DNA of 64,000 nucleotides from Streptomyces sp. SID14478 (GCF_010548525.1 NZ_JAAGMG010000627.1:1-64000), one strand, 5' to 3'. Shown: positions 8,600 through 17,165, numbered from the stretch's first letter. Numbers and translations: made by a program. Notes: a model not told the origin generated them from the letters alone.

Positions 8600-9214
8600 C
8601 GCAAGCGCCGGATCCCGCCTGTCATCTCCCGCATTCGCCCAACTCGGCGCCGGGTTCTCGATATCGCAGGCCACCGCCTGGCGCTACGTGGACGAGGCCC
8701 TGGAGGTGCTGGTTCCTGGGCCCCGGGCCTCCACGAAGCCCTTACCGGCCTCGGTGACGGCGACCACGTCATTGTTGACGGCACGCTGATCCCCACCGAC
8801 CGCGTCCGCGCCGATCAGCCGTACTGCTCACAGAAGAACAAGAAGCACGGCATGAACGTGTAGGTCATCCCCCGCCCGGACGGCACACCGTTGCGGTTCT
8901 CCCGCGCGACACCCGGCCGCACACACGACCTGGCCTCCGCCCGCGCCCACGGCATCGTCCAGGCCTGCCTGACCAGGCAGATCCTCGTCCTCGCGGACCG
9001 CGCCTACAAGAGCGCCGGCGCCACCTTCCGCACACCGTACTACCACCACAGCGAACAGCCCGAGCACTACCAGCAGTTCAACCGTGACCACGCCCGACTC
9101 CGAGCTCCCGGCGAACGGGCCTTCGCCCAACTCAAGTCCTGGCGCATCATGCGCAGAGCACGCTCCTCCCCCGCCGCATCAGCCGCACCGCCCAAGCCAT
9201 CCACACGCTCCTGA
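8600..9214 (+). pseudogene. Second IS5-type (DDE_Tnp_4) transposase, broken
   Basis: Starts in mid-gene with the helix-turn-helix FSISQATAWRYVDEALEVL, then needs a frameshift near 8720 to read GDHVIVDGTLIPTDRVRADQ and KNKKHGMNV. An in-frame TAG at 8862-8864 follows, then RPDGTPLRFSRATPGRTHDL, LTRQILVLADRAYKSAGATF and GERAFAQLKSWRIMRRAR. The catalytic residues are therefore split over at least three segments. It is fused directly to the preceding fragment, so one element probably landed in or recombined with the other. Confidence 0.8.
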
Positions 9215-9258
9215 CATGCGACTACTCAGGATGAAAGAGGTTCAGTCAGAATGTCTCT

Positions 9259-9384
9259 CTACTTCTTTTCACGCTTGAGGCGCCAGTAGAGCAGGGCGAA
9301 CGCCACCACCATGACTATCGCTCCGAGGATGACGGTGGCTGCTGTGTTGTCCCCGATCCCAATGCCCACTACTGCTAGGTCCAC
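9259..9384 (-). CDS. Tiny single-pass membrane protein (41 aa), paired with an Rhs tip; candidate immunity protein
   Basis: GTG at 9384 follows AAAGGTGAAAGCAA. The product starts (M)DLAVVGIGIGDNT, has one helix at residues ~14-34 (AATVILGAIVMVVAFALLYW) and ends RLKREKK, the same topology and basic tail as the tiny proteins at 1335, 1673 and 2293. It begins 13 nt after a stop (9398-9400) that closes a coding-like frame ending GAGITGGWL, downstream of the displaced Rhs tip. The function is inferred from this repeated context only. Confidence 0.65.
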   Translation of the reverse strand: MDLAVVGIGIGDNTAATVILGAIVMVVAFALLYWRLKREKK

Positions 9385-9397
9385 TTGCTTTCACCTT

Positions 9398-9770
9398 TCA
9401 GAGCCATCCGCCCGTTATTCCTGCACCGTCGAAGTAACCCAATGCGGTGTACTCGAGGTCAACCCCCAGGTCTGTTTTCCCCCTATACCAGCCAGCTTTG
9501 TCGCGGCTCCGACGCCACCCGTCCCTAGTTCCAGGAGTCCGACCGCTGCGGTTTCCCCTGCAGAATTCCCGATGCGATGGAACCCGCAACACTCAAGCCA
9601 GTGCCCACTGCGGCCGCTCCGATTGCCGCGGGCACCGATACCGAGGCCAGGGCGACAAGTCCGACTACGGTCCCTGCCAGGCCGAGGCCTTCGCCCGGTG
9701 AGAGTAGTCCGCTGAGGTCGGCGCGGTTAACGGGGTCCCCGGCGGCGTAGGCGTAGAGGTTTACGGTCAT
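9398..9770 (-). pseudogene. Orphan Rhs C-terminal tip with frameshifts
   Basis: From 9770 the frame reads NLYAYAAGDPVNRADLSG, the exact end of an Rhs core, then a hydrophobic Gly/Ala tip (GEGLGLAGTVVGLVALASVS, AVGTGLSVAGSIASGI) and stops at 9525. Coding-like sequence continues in other frames to a stop at 9398-9400 (TDLGVDLEYTALGYFDGAG, ITGGWL), just before the 41-aa membrane protein gene. At least one frameshift has therefore probably occurred. Nothing of the Rhs core upstream of NLYAYA remains, as expected for a recombined tip cassette. Confidence 0.65.
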
Positions 9771-10052
9771 CCAACCGCTTACGCCCCCGCAATGAGGCGG
9801 GAGGCGGGCAGCAGCGGCCGGGCGAACTCCCCTCTGTATCGGACAGTTCATGACGACGTATCACCTGATCATGGTCCACCACGCAAGATCAGCATTTGAC
9901 CCCACCCCCTAGGGGTGAGTGCGACCGAAGGCGTACAGCTAAATGCCGTGAAGAATGACGATATCCGGATTTAGGAGCGAAAGAATGTGAGTACGAAGAG
10001 ATCGACGTCCCCGCGTGACAGTAGACGGGGACGCATGTGAACAGGAGAGAAC

Positions 10053-10505
10053 ATGCGTGGCGTTTTGATTGGCGTCCTGGGGGCCGTGGCAGTGGTCGGA
10101 GTCGCGGCGGCGGTCGCCGTGCCCGCGGCCGAGCACTGGTATGACGGGCGCCATGAGCAGACGTCCACCTACGCCTCGGGCAAGGAGGCGAAGGAGCAGC
10201 GGGAGAGTGTTCCCCGGTGGCTCCCGGACGACGCCACGTCGGTGACCTACGCGATGAGGACCACCGGAGGCGAACGCATCCTCAAAGCGACGCTTGGCGA
10301 GAGCCGCCTGCCCGCGCAGTGTCAGCCGCTCGGCGGCAGGACCGCCCCGCCGCCCGAGATCAGCGCCTCATGGTTCCCCGCGGACGCCGACGATACCGCG
10401 AAGGGACGCTGTGGCTCCTACTACGTCTCGCTGGACAGCAACACCTTGTATGCCTGGCAGACGAACAAGGACTGGGTGGCAAAGAACCACGGGACGGAGG
10501 AGTAG
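10053..10505 (+). CDS. Membrane-anchored or secreted protein of unknown function
   Basis: ATG at 10053 follows CAGGAGAGAAC. The 150-residue product begins MRGVLIGVLGAVAVVGVAAA, an uncleaved anchor or signal helix over residues 3-26. A soluble domain follows with ESVPRWLPDDATSVTYAMRT, two cysteines (AQCQPLGG and GRCGSYYV) and a C-terminal YAWQTNKDWVAKN. The family resembles small actinobacterial exported proteins without known role. The next gene starts 82 nt downstream on the same strand. Confidence 0.75.
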   Translation: MRGVLIGVLGAVAVVGVAAAVAVPAAEHWYDGRHEQTSTYASGKEAKEQRESVPRWLPDDATSVTYAMRTTGGERILKATLGESRLPAQCQPLGGRTAPPPEISASWFPADADDTAKGRCGSYYVSLDSNTLYAWQTNKDWVAKNHGTEE

Positions 10506-10587
10506 TCCCCGTCTGCGCTGCCGCTCCCGCCCCACCGGTCCCGCCCCGCGTTGACACTCGCGCGGCCCACGCCCCCTGAGGTTCTCC

Positions 10588-11598
10588 GTGCTCGCATTCG
10601 CTCCGCCGGCCGTTCTTCTGCTCTGGTTCTGCTGGGGCGTCCGCCAGGACCGCCGCCAGTTCCGCAACGCCGTGCTGCTCGGCCTGACCGTGCTGAGCCT
10701 CTCGCTCGCTCTGCTCACTCAGGTGGACCGCCTGCCGCACCGGCTGGCCGTGCCGGTGTACTCGCTGGTCTTCCTCGTGCCGGTACTCGCCGTCATCGTT
10801 CTCGGCGGCTTCCTCGTCGCCAACGGTCTCACCATGGTCCGCAAAGAGGGCCGCAGACCGGCGAACCTTCTCTCAGGGCTGGCCGGGACCGGCATCTTCG
10901 CCGTCCTCATTCTGGTGATGACGGCCGACTACGTGGGCGACTCGAAGGGCTACCGGGCTTTCATCCTGGCCGTCGTGTTCGTCACGGGTTACCTCGCGTT
11001 CCTCTTCCTGTGCTTCCTCGGATACGCCTTCCTGTACGGGCGTATCCGGGTACGGGGCGACGTGGACTTCGTAGTGATGCTGGGTTCGGGGCTCATCGGC
11101 GGTGAGCGCGTGCCGCCGCTGCTCGCCTCCCGGCTGCGGGCCGGGCTGACGATCCACGCACAGCAGGCGGCGCGGGGCGCGAAGCCTCCGGTGCTGCTGG
11201 TCTCCGGCGGCCAGGGACCGGACGAACAGCTCCCGGAGGCCCGGGCGATGGGCCGTTGGCTGATCGACCAGGGAGCTGACCCCGCACTCGTCCTCGAGGA
11301 GCCGCGGTCCCGTACGACATCGCAGAACCTGCGCTTCAGCCGCGCGATGATGGAGGAGGCCGACGAACGGTACGTGTGCGTCGTAGTCACCAACAACTTC
11401 CATGCGTTCCGCGCGGCCATGACCGCCCGCCGGGAGGGGGTGCGCGGACAGGTCCTGGGATCTCCCACCGCTTCCTATTTCTGGCCCAGCGCCACGATCC
11501 GGGAGTTCGTCGCCGTGTTCTGGGAGCACCGCAGGACAAACGCCGTCCTGTGTGTACTGCTGGTGGCCCTCGCCGTGGTGCTGGGAATGGGCCTATAA
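10588..11598 (+). CDS. YdcF/SanA-like DUF218 membrane protein
   Basis: GTG at 10588 with a weak GAGG upstream. The 336-residue product has four to five transmembrane helices in residues 1-150, then a DUF218 domain: DFVVMLGSGLIGGERVPPLL, PPVLLVSGGQGPDEQLPEAR, LEEPRSRTTSQNLRFS and CVVVTNNFHAFRAA, and a final helix (LCVLLVALAVVLGMGL). The GSG, SGGQG, E..S..T..N and T..H motifs are typical of the family, which is linked to cell-envelope functions such as vancomycin sensitivity (SanA). Length and motif set are complete. Confidence 0.85.
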   Translation: MLAFAPPAVLLLWFCWGVRQDRRQFRNAVLLGLTVLSLSLALLTQVDRLPHRLAVPVYSLVFLVPVLAVIVLGGFLVANGLTMVRKEGRRPANLLSGLAGTGIFAVLILVMTADYVGDSKGYRAFILAVVFVTGYLAFLFLCFLGYAFLYGRIRVRGDVDFVVMLGSGLIGGERVPPLLASRLRAGLTIHAQQAARGAKPPVLLVSGGQGPDEQLPEARAMGRWLIDQGADPALVLEEPRSRTTSQNLRFSRAMMEEADERYVCVVVTNNFHAFRAAMTARREGVRGQVLGSPTASYFWPSATIREFVAVFWEHRRTNAVLCVLLVALAVVLGMGL

Positions 11599-12073
11599 GT
11601 CCCGGCGCATCGGTGCGCGTTCAGGTCGATACCGGACGGCGCCGACCCGACCCCGGCGCACCGGTGAGAGTTCGAGCTCGGGACCGGCCGGCTCGGACCC
11701 GCTGCCTGTCACCGGGACAGCGGGACACCACACCGAACGGACCACACGAAACCACCCCGGGCATGTGGACCGTCAGCCACCCGTCCGCGAACGCCGCGAA
11801 CGACCGGCCGACATACGAGGCCCGGCGCAATCACGGCGGGGAAAGGCGCCTACAGGCCGGAACACGATGTCGGCCACTCCCCCGGCATGGCCGTTCACCA
11901 TCCAGAGCTCGTTCCCCTCGGTGCCCGGACACCGGTGCAGGGCGTCGCCATGCCGGGTCACCGCGAAGAGAGCGTCGTCGCGCCGCGAAGCCGACGTCGC
12001 CCCAGCAGCAGGCCGGGTACCGGCCCGTTAGCACCGACGTCAATCACTCGGTACCGGCGCTGGCGCCCACCAG
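11599..12073. other. No gene recognised
   Basis: The stretch has only overlapping shadow frames of uniform high GC. No ribosome site with a plausible frame, no hairpin of note. Confidence 0.4.
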
Positions 12074-12262
12074 CACACGGGCCGTCTCTCCGGCCTCGGC
12101 CACCAGGTCGTCGTCGGCACCCGCGACCCCGAGGCCACCCTGGCCCGCACCGAGCCCGACATGATGGGCACCGAACCCTTCGCCGCCTTCCACGCCGCCC
12201 ACCCCGAGCTGACACTGGCTCCCTTCACCGAAGCCGACGGTGCAGCCAAGGACGTGTTCTAA
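12074..12262 (+). pseudogene. Fragment of an NAD(P)-binding F420-type oxidoreductase
   Basis: The frame reads HTGRLSGLGHQVVVGTRDPE, ATLARTEPDMMGTEPFAAFH and PELTLAPFTEADGAAKDVF, then TAA. This is the end of the first and the second strand of a Rossmann fold as in NADPH-dependent F420 reductases and related enzymes; the glycine loop upstream is lost and the protein ends about 70 residues in. The stop overlaps the stop of the convergent MFS gene by 4 bp, so the 3' part was probably replaced when that gene arrived. Confidence 0.6.
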
Positions 12263-13479
12263 CCATCGCGTCCAGGCAGGAGTCGCCCGCCGAGTAGCAC
12301 CGTGCAGGCCCCGACGGTCAGCAACCCGCCAGCAAGGAAGGTGCCACGCACGCCGGCGAGCGGCAGGACCAGTCCCCCGACCGCGGCGCCCACCGCGATG
12401 CCGGCGTTGTAAGCGCCGGAGTTCGCCGCAAGCGCCATATCGGTGCGGCCCGGCGCGCAATGCAGCATCTCGTTCTGGGTGGTCATGAACACCGGCCCGA
12501 GTGCACCGCCCATCAGCGCCAGGAACACCACCGCCGCCACCGGATGGGTGCCTGCCGCGTACAGGCCGAGCATGCCCACCGCCTGTGTGGCCACGGCAGT
12601 GGTCAGCGCGGACTGCGCGAAGCGGTCCAGCACCGCCCCGGTGATGCTCACCCCGGCCAGACAGGCAACACCGAAAACCACGAACAGGGCGCTGACCGCG
12701 CTCGAGGAGAACCCGCTCACGTCGCCCAGGAACTTCACGATGTAGGTATATCCCGCGAACGCCCCAGTCGCGGACAGGGTTCCTGCCGCCAGCACGATCC
12801 CGAACCTGCGGGTGTCGGGACTGGTTCCGTAGGCGGCGGGCTCTTCTTCCGGGCGTGAGCTCGGCAGCAGAACGGCGATCGTCACGAGGGAGATGAGCCC
12901 CAGAGCCGCCAGCATGGCGACTGGCACCTTCCAGTTGCTCTGCTGGCCAAGCCAGGTACCAGCGGGAACACCGAGCACGAGGGCGAGCGAACCGGCAACG
13001 GACAGCGCCCCGACTACACGTCCGCGGACCGCACGCACGAACAGGCCCACCGCGACAGGGCCCATCACAGCCCAGAACAGCGCCTGAGCGAGCGCGGTCA
13101 GCAGCCGCGCCACAAGGAGCAGCCAATAGGAGGTGGCCGACGCCGCAACGAGGCTGGACACCACCAGCGCGGCCAGTAGCCCCGTGAGCACATGGCGTCG
13201 GGGCACGGCCCGCACGGCGTGGGCCAGCGGCAAAGACGCCACTGCCACCGTCACGCCATAACCGGTGACCAAGAGACCGACCGCTGACACGGACACTCGC
13301 AGGCTTTCGGAGATGAGCTCCAGAAGGCCGACCGGCAGATTCTCCGCAGTGTTGAAGGTGAACGCAGCCAGCATCAGCGCTACGAGCACTGCCAACCTGT
13401 GCCATGGAGCCGGTCGCGGCGTGACCCTTCGGTCTCGTCCTGAGCTCGTCCGTTGAGCCTGTTCCGTGGCACCGTCCAT
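12259..13479 (-). CDS. MFS transporter, DHA1 family (AraJ/CmlR-like)
   Basis: ATG at 13479 follows GAGGTGCATTT. The 406-residue product has twelve predicted helices, the first being LAVLVALMLAAFTFNTAENL. The family motif-A region is degenerate (ASLPLAHAVRAVPRRHVLTG); AGSLALVLGVPAGTWLGQQ matches antiporter motif C. The sequence type (TAENLPVGLLELIS) fits drug or metabolite exporters such as AraJ and Cmx/CmlR. It stands alone, with no linked regulator. Substrate unknown. Confidence 0.85.
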   Translation of the reverse strand: MDGATEQAQRTSSGRDRRVTPRPAPWHRLAVLVALMLAAFTFNTAENLPVGLLELISESLRVSVSAVGLLVTGYGVTVAVASLPLAHAVRAVPRRHVLTGLLAALVVSSLVAASATSYWLLLVARLLTALAQALFWAVMGPVAVGLFVRAVRGRVVGALSVAGSLALVLGVPAGTWLGQQSNWKVPVAMLAALGLISLVTIAVLLPSSRPEEEPAAYGTSPDTRRFGIVLAAGTLSATGAFAGYTYIVKFLGDVSGFSSSAVSALFVVFGVACLAGVSITGAVLDRFAQSALTTAVATQAVGMLGLYAAGTHPVAAVVFLALMGGALGPVFMTTQNEMLHCAPGRTDMALAANSGAYNAGIAVGAAVGGLVLPLAGVRGTFLAGGLLTVGACTVLLGGRLLPGRDG

Positions 13480-14051
13480 AAATGCACCTCACCGGGCTCA
13501 CATGTCCCGCCGCAACCGAATTTTTCTGTCATGTGGGGACGCTCAAATGATCGAGCGTTGGCTTCGAAGCCGCCCACTCCTGGGTTCGAAACTGCCCCAC
13601 TCAAGAACGCCAACAAGCTGGAGAAGAAAGGGAACAGTGCACGGTCGGAATAACCCCCTCCCGCCAGTAGTGGCCGCTCTGCACAGCGGCTGCCGCCCCG
13701 ACCCTCAGCCGGACAGCGCCAGCAAGAGGATCGCGGCCCTGCGCGAGTCTGGTCCTGGCCGTACCGGGCGACGGCCAGTGGGCCTATTCCTCGGCTGCGG
13801 CCCGCCGTGTCTGTGCGGTGTCGGTCCGCTTGCTGCAGCTGGCGGACCCACTCCCGCGAGATGCCGATGGCCTCGGCGGTCGCCGGGCCGTCTGACGTTC
13901 CAGCTGCCGTATGCCATGCCCGAGGAGCGACATCCGCGCTCTCCAGCTCGACAGTTACGCCACCGCGAACCGACTACGGTCCTGGCGAAAGCAGTTGAGC
14001 CGCCACGAACGAACCTGGGCCCGTAGCCGCGCTCCTGCCGCCCAATGTGGT
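13480..14051. other. No gene recognised
   Basis: Only shadow frames. A minus-strand segment near 13850-13900 (AIGISREWVRQLQQ) resembles a helix-turn-helix end and may be debris of a regulator or recombinase, but no frame around it holds together. Confidence 0.35.
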
Positions 14052-15014
14052 CTACCGGTCCAGGACTGCGTGGACCTTCGTCTCTGTCCGGTTTCGCCGT
14101 GCGGCCCGGTACTGCTGGATCAGTGTCTTCATAATGGCTGGCAGGGACACATCGGCGCCTCCGTCCACCAGGTTGCCACCCGCCTGCTGCACTGCGTCCA
14201 GCTTGAGATGCTGCATACGGCACAGCGCCGCGACAAAGGGGCGCGTCGCAGGGGCGACGAGCTGGGGAAGCTGGTCGGCCACGCGCAGCTGATCCTGTGC
14301 CAGGGCGGTCTGCTCCTGCACGAGCGCGGCCAGCGAGCGTCGTACATCGGCCGTGGGCTGGACGATGCCGTTCACGGTCAGCTGATGCCGGTCGAGGTCC
14401 TGCTGGGGGATGCCGACGACGCCGCCGGCCGCATCCTCTGCGAGATCGTCGAGCCAGTCCAAGCGCTGCATCGACTCGATGAGTGCTCGGCATCGGGCTT
14501 CGAATGCGGACTGATCGGCGTGTGCACCGGCAGGAGCGACGAAGCCGGCCATGAGCATGAAGGCGGGCAGCGAGTAACCCGTGACGTACTCCTGCAGCTC
14601 CTTTTCGGTGCGGAACCCCGCGTAGTCGACGTCCAAGTGCGCGCCGTCGAGGAAGGCCTCAACTCGCGGTCGCAGGCCGGGATGGCGAGCGACGGTGTCG
14701 GCGAGCGTCCGGAGGGTGGCGTCGGTGCCGGCCACCGGCTCGTCGAGCGCAGCACGGGTGGCGTCTGCCCATTGCGCCAGCGCGGTCTTGCGGTCGGCGA
14801 CCGCCCCGGTGTCGATGAGATTGTCGGTGGCGTGCATGAAGGCTACGGCGGCGATGACCTGTGGATGCAGAGCGGGCGCCAGCAGGAGCCGTACCGCCAG
14901 GTATTCCTTCTTCGCGAAGGACCTCACGAGATCGCGCTGACGGGAGTAGTCCGCGGCCAGGTCGGCGCGCCTGATTCCGGCAGTGCGCAGCGTCTTCTTC
15001 CAGGTGGGCATCAC
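14052..15014 (-). CDS. Squalene/phytoene synthase family protein
   Basis: The frame begins with adjacent GTG (15014) and ATG (15011) after TAGGA. The 320-residue product shows the two Asp-rich motifs of head-to-head prenyl synthases: DNLID (residues 64-68) and DWLDDLAED (D190 and D194), plus TGYSLPAFMLMAGF. The family joins two prenyl diphosphates to phytoene, squalene or a dehydrosqualene. No other carotenoid or hopanoid gene lies within the window, so the product cannot be told. The first Asp motif has an Asn-Leu interior that is less acidic than usual (DDIVD in many homologues). Confidence 0.85.
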   Translation of the reverse strand: MMPTWKKTLRTAGIRRADLAADYSRQRDLVRSFAKKEYLAVRLLLAPALHPQVIAAVAFMHATDNLIDTGAVADRKTALAQWADATRAALDEPVAGTDATLRTLADTVARHPGLRPRVEAFLDGAHLDVDYAGFRTEKELQEYVTGYSLPAFMLMAGFVAPAGAHADQSAFEARCRALIESMQRLDWLDDLAEDAAGGVVGIPQQDLDRHQLTVNGIVQPTADVRRSLAALVQEQTALAQDQLRVADQLPQLVAPATRPFVAALCRMQHLKLDAVQQAGGNLVDGGADVSLPAIMKTLIQQYRAARRNRTETKVHAVLDR

Positions 15015-15202
15015 AAAATCCTAGGAGGTGCGACGGGTTGTGCGGGCTGCCAGCGGGCGGACGGTGCGCGACCTGCGGCCCCGAACAGGCACGCGTGGAC
15101 GCACAGCTCTTCAAGGCGGGAGGTCCAGGCACAAGCCTGCCTAAAGGGTGTTGTACACGGCTGTGTTCGGGCAGGTCGGAGCCGGTTGGCGCGGTCCTCT
15201 GG

Positions 15203-15880
15203 TCATGCTGCGAGGGCGTGGTTGTGCGTCTGGGCGACCGCCTGGACAGCGTGGTGGAAGCCGTTGCCGTGTTGCCGGCAGTCGCGGAGGTTCTTGTAGT
15301 TCTTCAGCCGACCGATCACATGCTCCACCCGCGCGCGGACCGTGCGGTGGGCGTCGTTGTCGGCCTCTTCGCCTGGCATCAGCTCGCGTCGGGGGCGTTT
15401 GCGATGTGGGGTGACCATGCCGCAGTTCAGGTAGGCGCCGTCGGCCAGCACGGTCACTCCCTGGCAGTGCGCGGCAGGCCCGGACGCCCGCCAGGCGTGC
15501 GCGTGCGCGGTGGTGCCCGGGAGCGGCTGGGCGGCGGCGATCACGAGGCGGGTATCGGCATCCACGATGACCTGCACATTCGCCGAGAACCGGTAGTTGC
15601 GTGAGGACGAGCTGACCTTGCGGTCACGGACGGGTACCAGGGCGCAGTCCACGATCCACAGCCGGTCCGCCGCATCGGCCGGCCGCGTCACCGGCCTCCA
15701 ACGCGAGCAGCGGGCCCAGCCTCTGGATAACCCGGCACACCGTCGAGGACGAGATCCCGAACAGCGGGCCGAGCTGCCGCATGGTCAGGTTCGTGCGGTA
15801 GTACACGGCCCCAGCCATACAACGGAGATGCCCACATCGCGACCTTGTCCAATGCCCTTTAGCAAATTCGGCTGACGTGC
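15203..15880 (-). pseudogene. IS5-type (DDE_Tnp_4) transposase, truncated and frameshifted
   Basis: One frame (to about 15690) gives YRTNLTMRQLGPLFGISSST, the HTH. Another (15691-15203) gives DRLWIVDCALVPVRDRKVSS, NVQVIVDADTRLVIAAAQPL, VLADGAYLNCGMVTPHRKRP and RARVEHVIGRLKNYKNLRDC, the DDE domain. The two halves are joined by a frameshift near 15690 and the usual N-terminal ~60 residues are absent. Inactive. Confidence 0.8.
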
Positions 15881-15892
15881 AGTATGACAACT

Positions 15893-16108
15893 TTACGCAC
15901 CCCTGTCGTCCTTCTCTCCGACAACAGTAGAAGGGAACAAGAATCCCAGTACACCACCCATGAGCAGTCCGGCCATTGCAAAGAGAGGAAGACTCGAAGC
16001 TTCCACCCTCATTACAAGACCCGCAATGAGGGCACCCAGCGAGTTAAATATCGCTCCGATAATGCTGGCATTTCGCCGCCGCCGAACCGTCTCTCGCCTC
16101 TGGGGCAT
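15893..16108 (-). CDS. Small two-pass membrane protein (71 aa), possibly paired with an Rhs tip
   Basis: ATG at 16108 follows GAGAGGAGTTTC. The product has a basic N-terminus (PQRRETVRRRRN), two hydrophobic helices (SIIGAIFNSLGALIAGLVM, residues ~15-33, and LPLFAMAGLLMGGVLGFLF, ~40-58) and an acidic end. It starts 40 nt after a stop (16149-16151) that closes a short tip-like frame. It is larger than the other tiny membrane genes here but sits in the same place relative to Rhs debris. No family recognised. Confidence 0.65.
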   Translation of the reverse strand: MPQRRETVRRRRNASIIGAIFNSLGALIAGLVMRVEASSLPLFAMAGLLMGGVLGFLFPSTVVGEKDDRGA

Positions 16109-16148
16109 GAAACTCCTCTCACGCTATTCAGCCGACCTATTCCCGAGG

Positions 16149-16220
16149 TCACCCGAAGAGACTCTTGACGGCCTTTCCGGACTCGCCACTTAAGCCGAGA
16201 TCAACCGGGAGGTAGCGTCC
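16149..16220 (-). pseudogene. Possible short Rhs-tip remnant
   Basis: A 23-codon frame, GRYLPVDLGLSGESGKAVKS then LFG and TGA, ends 40 nt before the 71-aa membrane protein gene. PVDLGLSG recalls the end of an Rhs core (PVNRIDPSG). The evidence is thin and rests on the arrangement seen for the other five tips. Confidence 0.3.
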
Positions 16221-16278
16221 TCACCCACTCACGCACAGGCCTCGACCAGTTGGGCATGCGCTGATGGTGCCGTGTCTT

Positions 16279-16315
16279 GTTGAGGCCGCACCGCTGAAAG
16301 CGGTGCGGCCTCAAC
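16279..16315 (-). terminator. Strong hairpin terminator
   Basis: Perfect 17-bp arms (16279-16295, 16299-16315) with a GAA loop, 69 nt downstream of the 52-aa membrane protein gene on the minus strand. Confidence 0.75.
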
Positions 16316-16383
16316 GGGTGAGCGTGGGTGCTGCCGTGCCGCGACGTAGGCACCGTGAACGGCCGATTGCCCCCCTGACCTGC

Positions 16384-16542
16384 CTACGGAGACCTGTCTA
16401 CGCGCAACAAGCCCCCAAGCAGGAGCAACGCTCCAATACTGCTGACAACGGTGTAGGTAACGTCGCCGTCAACTATCGAGAATCCTAGGAGCAGAAGGAA
16501 GATGCACATCGCTGCCAGCATGACCCATGCTCGAGAATTCAC
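16384..16542 (-). CDS. Tiny two-pass membrane protein (52 aa) translationally coupled to an Rhs tip; candidate immunity protein
   Basis: GTG at 16542 overlaps the TAG stop of the Rhs tip by one base (TAGTG), a classic coupling arrangement; AAAAGGAT lies upstream inside the tip codons. The product starts (M)NSRAWVMLAAMCIFLLLLGF, has a second helix (YTVVSSIGALLLLGGLL, residues ~30-46) and ends RVDRSP. Coupling to the tip is the best evidence in the window that tip and tiny membrane protein form one functional unit. Confidence 0.7.
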   Translation of the reverse strand: MNSRAWVMLAAMCIFLLLLGFSIVDGDVTYTVVSSIGALLLLGGLLRVDRSP

Positions 16543-17119
16543 TAGAAAATCCTTTTTACGAGGCTGTATCCGCTGTTCGGGCCGCAGTCTATGAACTCGT
16601 CGGATGCGGCACCGGTTTTCACCCAGTGAGGGCACTCGTCATTCACGTTCGCGAGGGCGAATCTCCCACCGATCGTAACGAAAGTGGCTGCCGCCCCTCC
16701 CCCGCTTGCGGCTGCTCCGCCGACAGCCTCTACGGCCATTCCTACTGCTTTCACGCTCTTGTTGAGCAGCTCGGTGGGGTCAATGCGGTTGACGGGGTCG
16801 CCTGCGGCGTAAAGGTAGGGGTTTTGTTCCTGGCCGGAGGGGTCGGGATGGGTAAAGCGGCCGATGCTGGGGTCGTAGTAGCGGGCCGCGTAGTGGGAGA
16901 GGCCGCTGGGGCCGTGGAAGCCGCCGGCGAACTGGTAGGGCTGGGTGACCTGTTCGCTGGTCGTAGCGCGGGTGACGCCGCGGGGACTGTAGGCGTACGT
17001 GGTGACCTTCGCACCGGTCTCGTCGGTGCCGCCGATGACGGAGCCGAACGCGTCGGTGGGTAGTAGTACGCCTTCCCGCTGCGGGTCATGGGATTCAGTG
17101 TGCCCCCGGGCTCGCGCAC
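16542..17119 (-). pseudogene. Displaced Rhs C-terminal end with frameshift
   Basis: From 17119 the frame reads REPGGTLNPMTRSGKAYYY, then needs a shift near 17058 to continue TDAFGSVIGGTDETGAKVTT, GLSHYAARYYDPSIGRFTHP, DPSGQEQNPYLYAAGDPVNR and IDP. The 77-residue tip follows: LLNKSVKAVGMAVEAVGGAA, a Gly/Ala stretch, then a Cys-containing end NDECPHWVKTGAASDEFIDC. This is the longest core remnant of the displaced ends (about 100 residues). It lacks a start and is cut at 17119 beside the divergent toxin-antitoxin genes. Confidence 0.8.
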
Positions 17120-17165
17120 AAATCCCAGCTATGCACTGGTACCGGGATATAGCTAGAGTGCTGGC

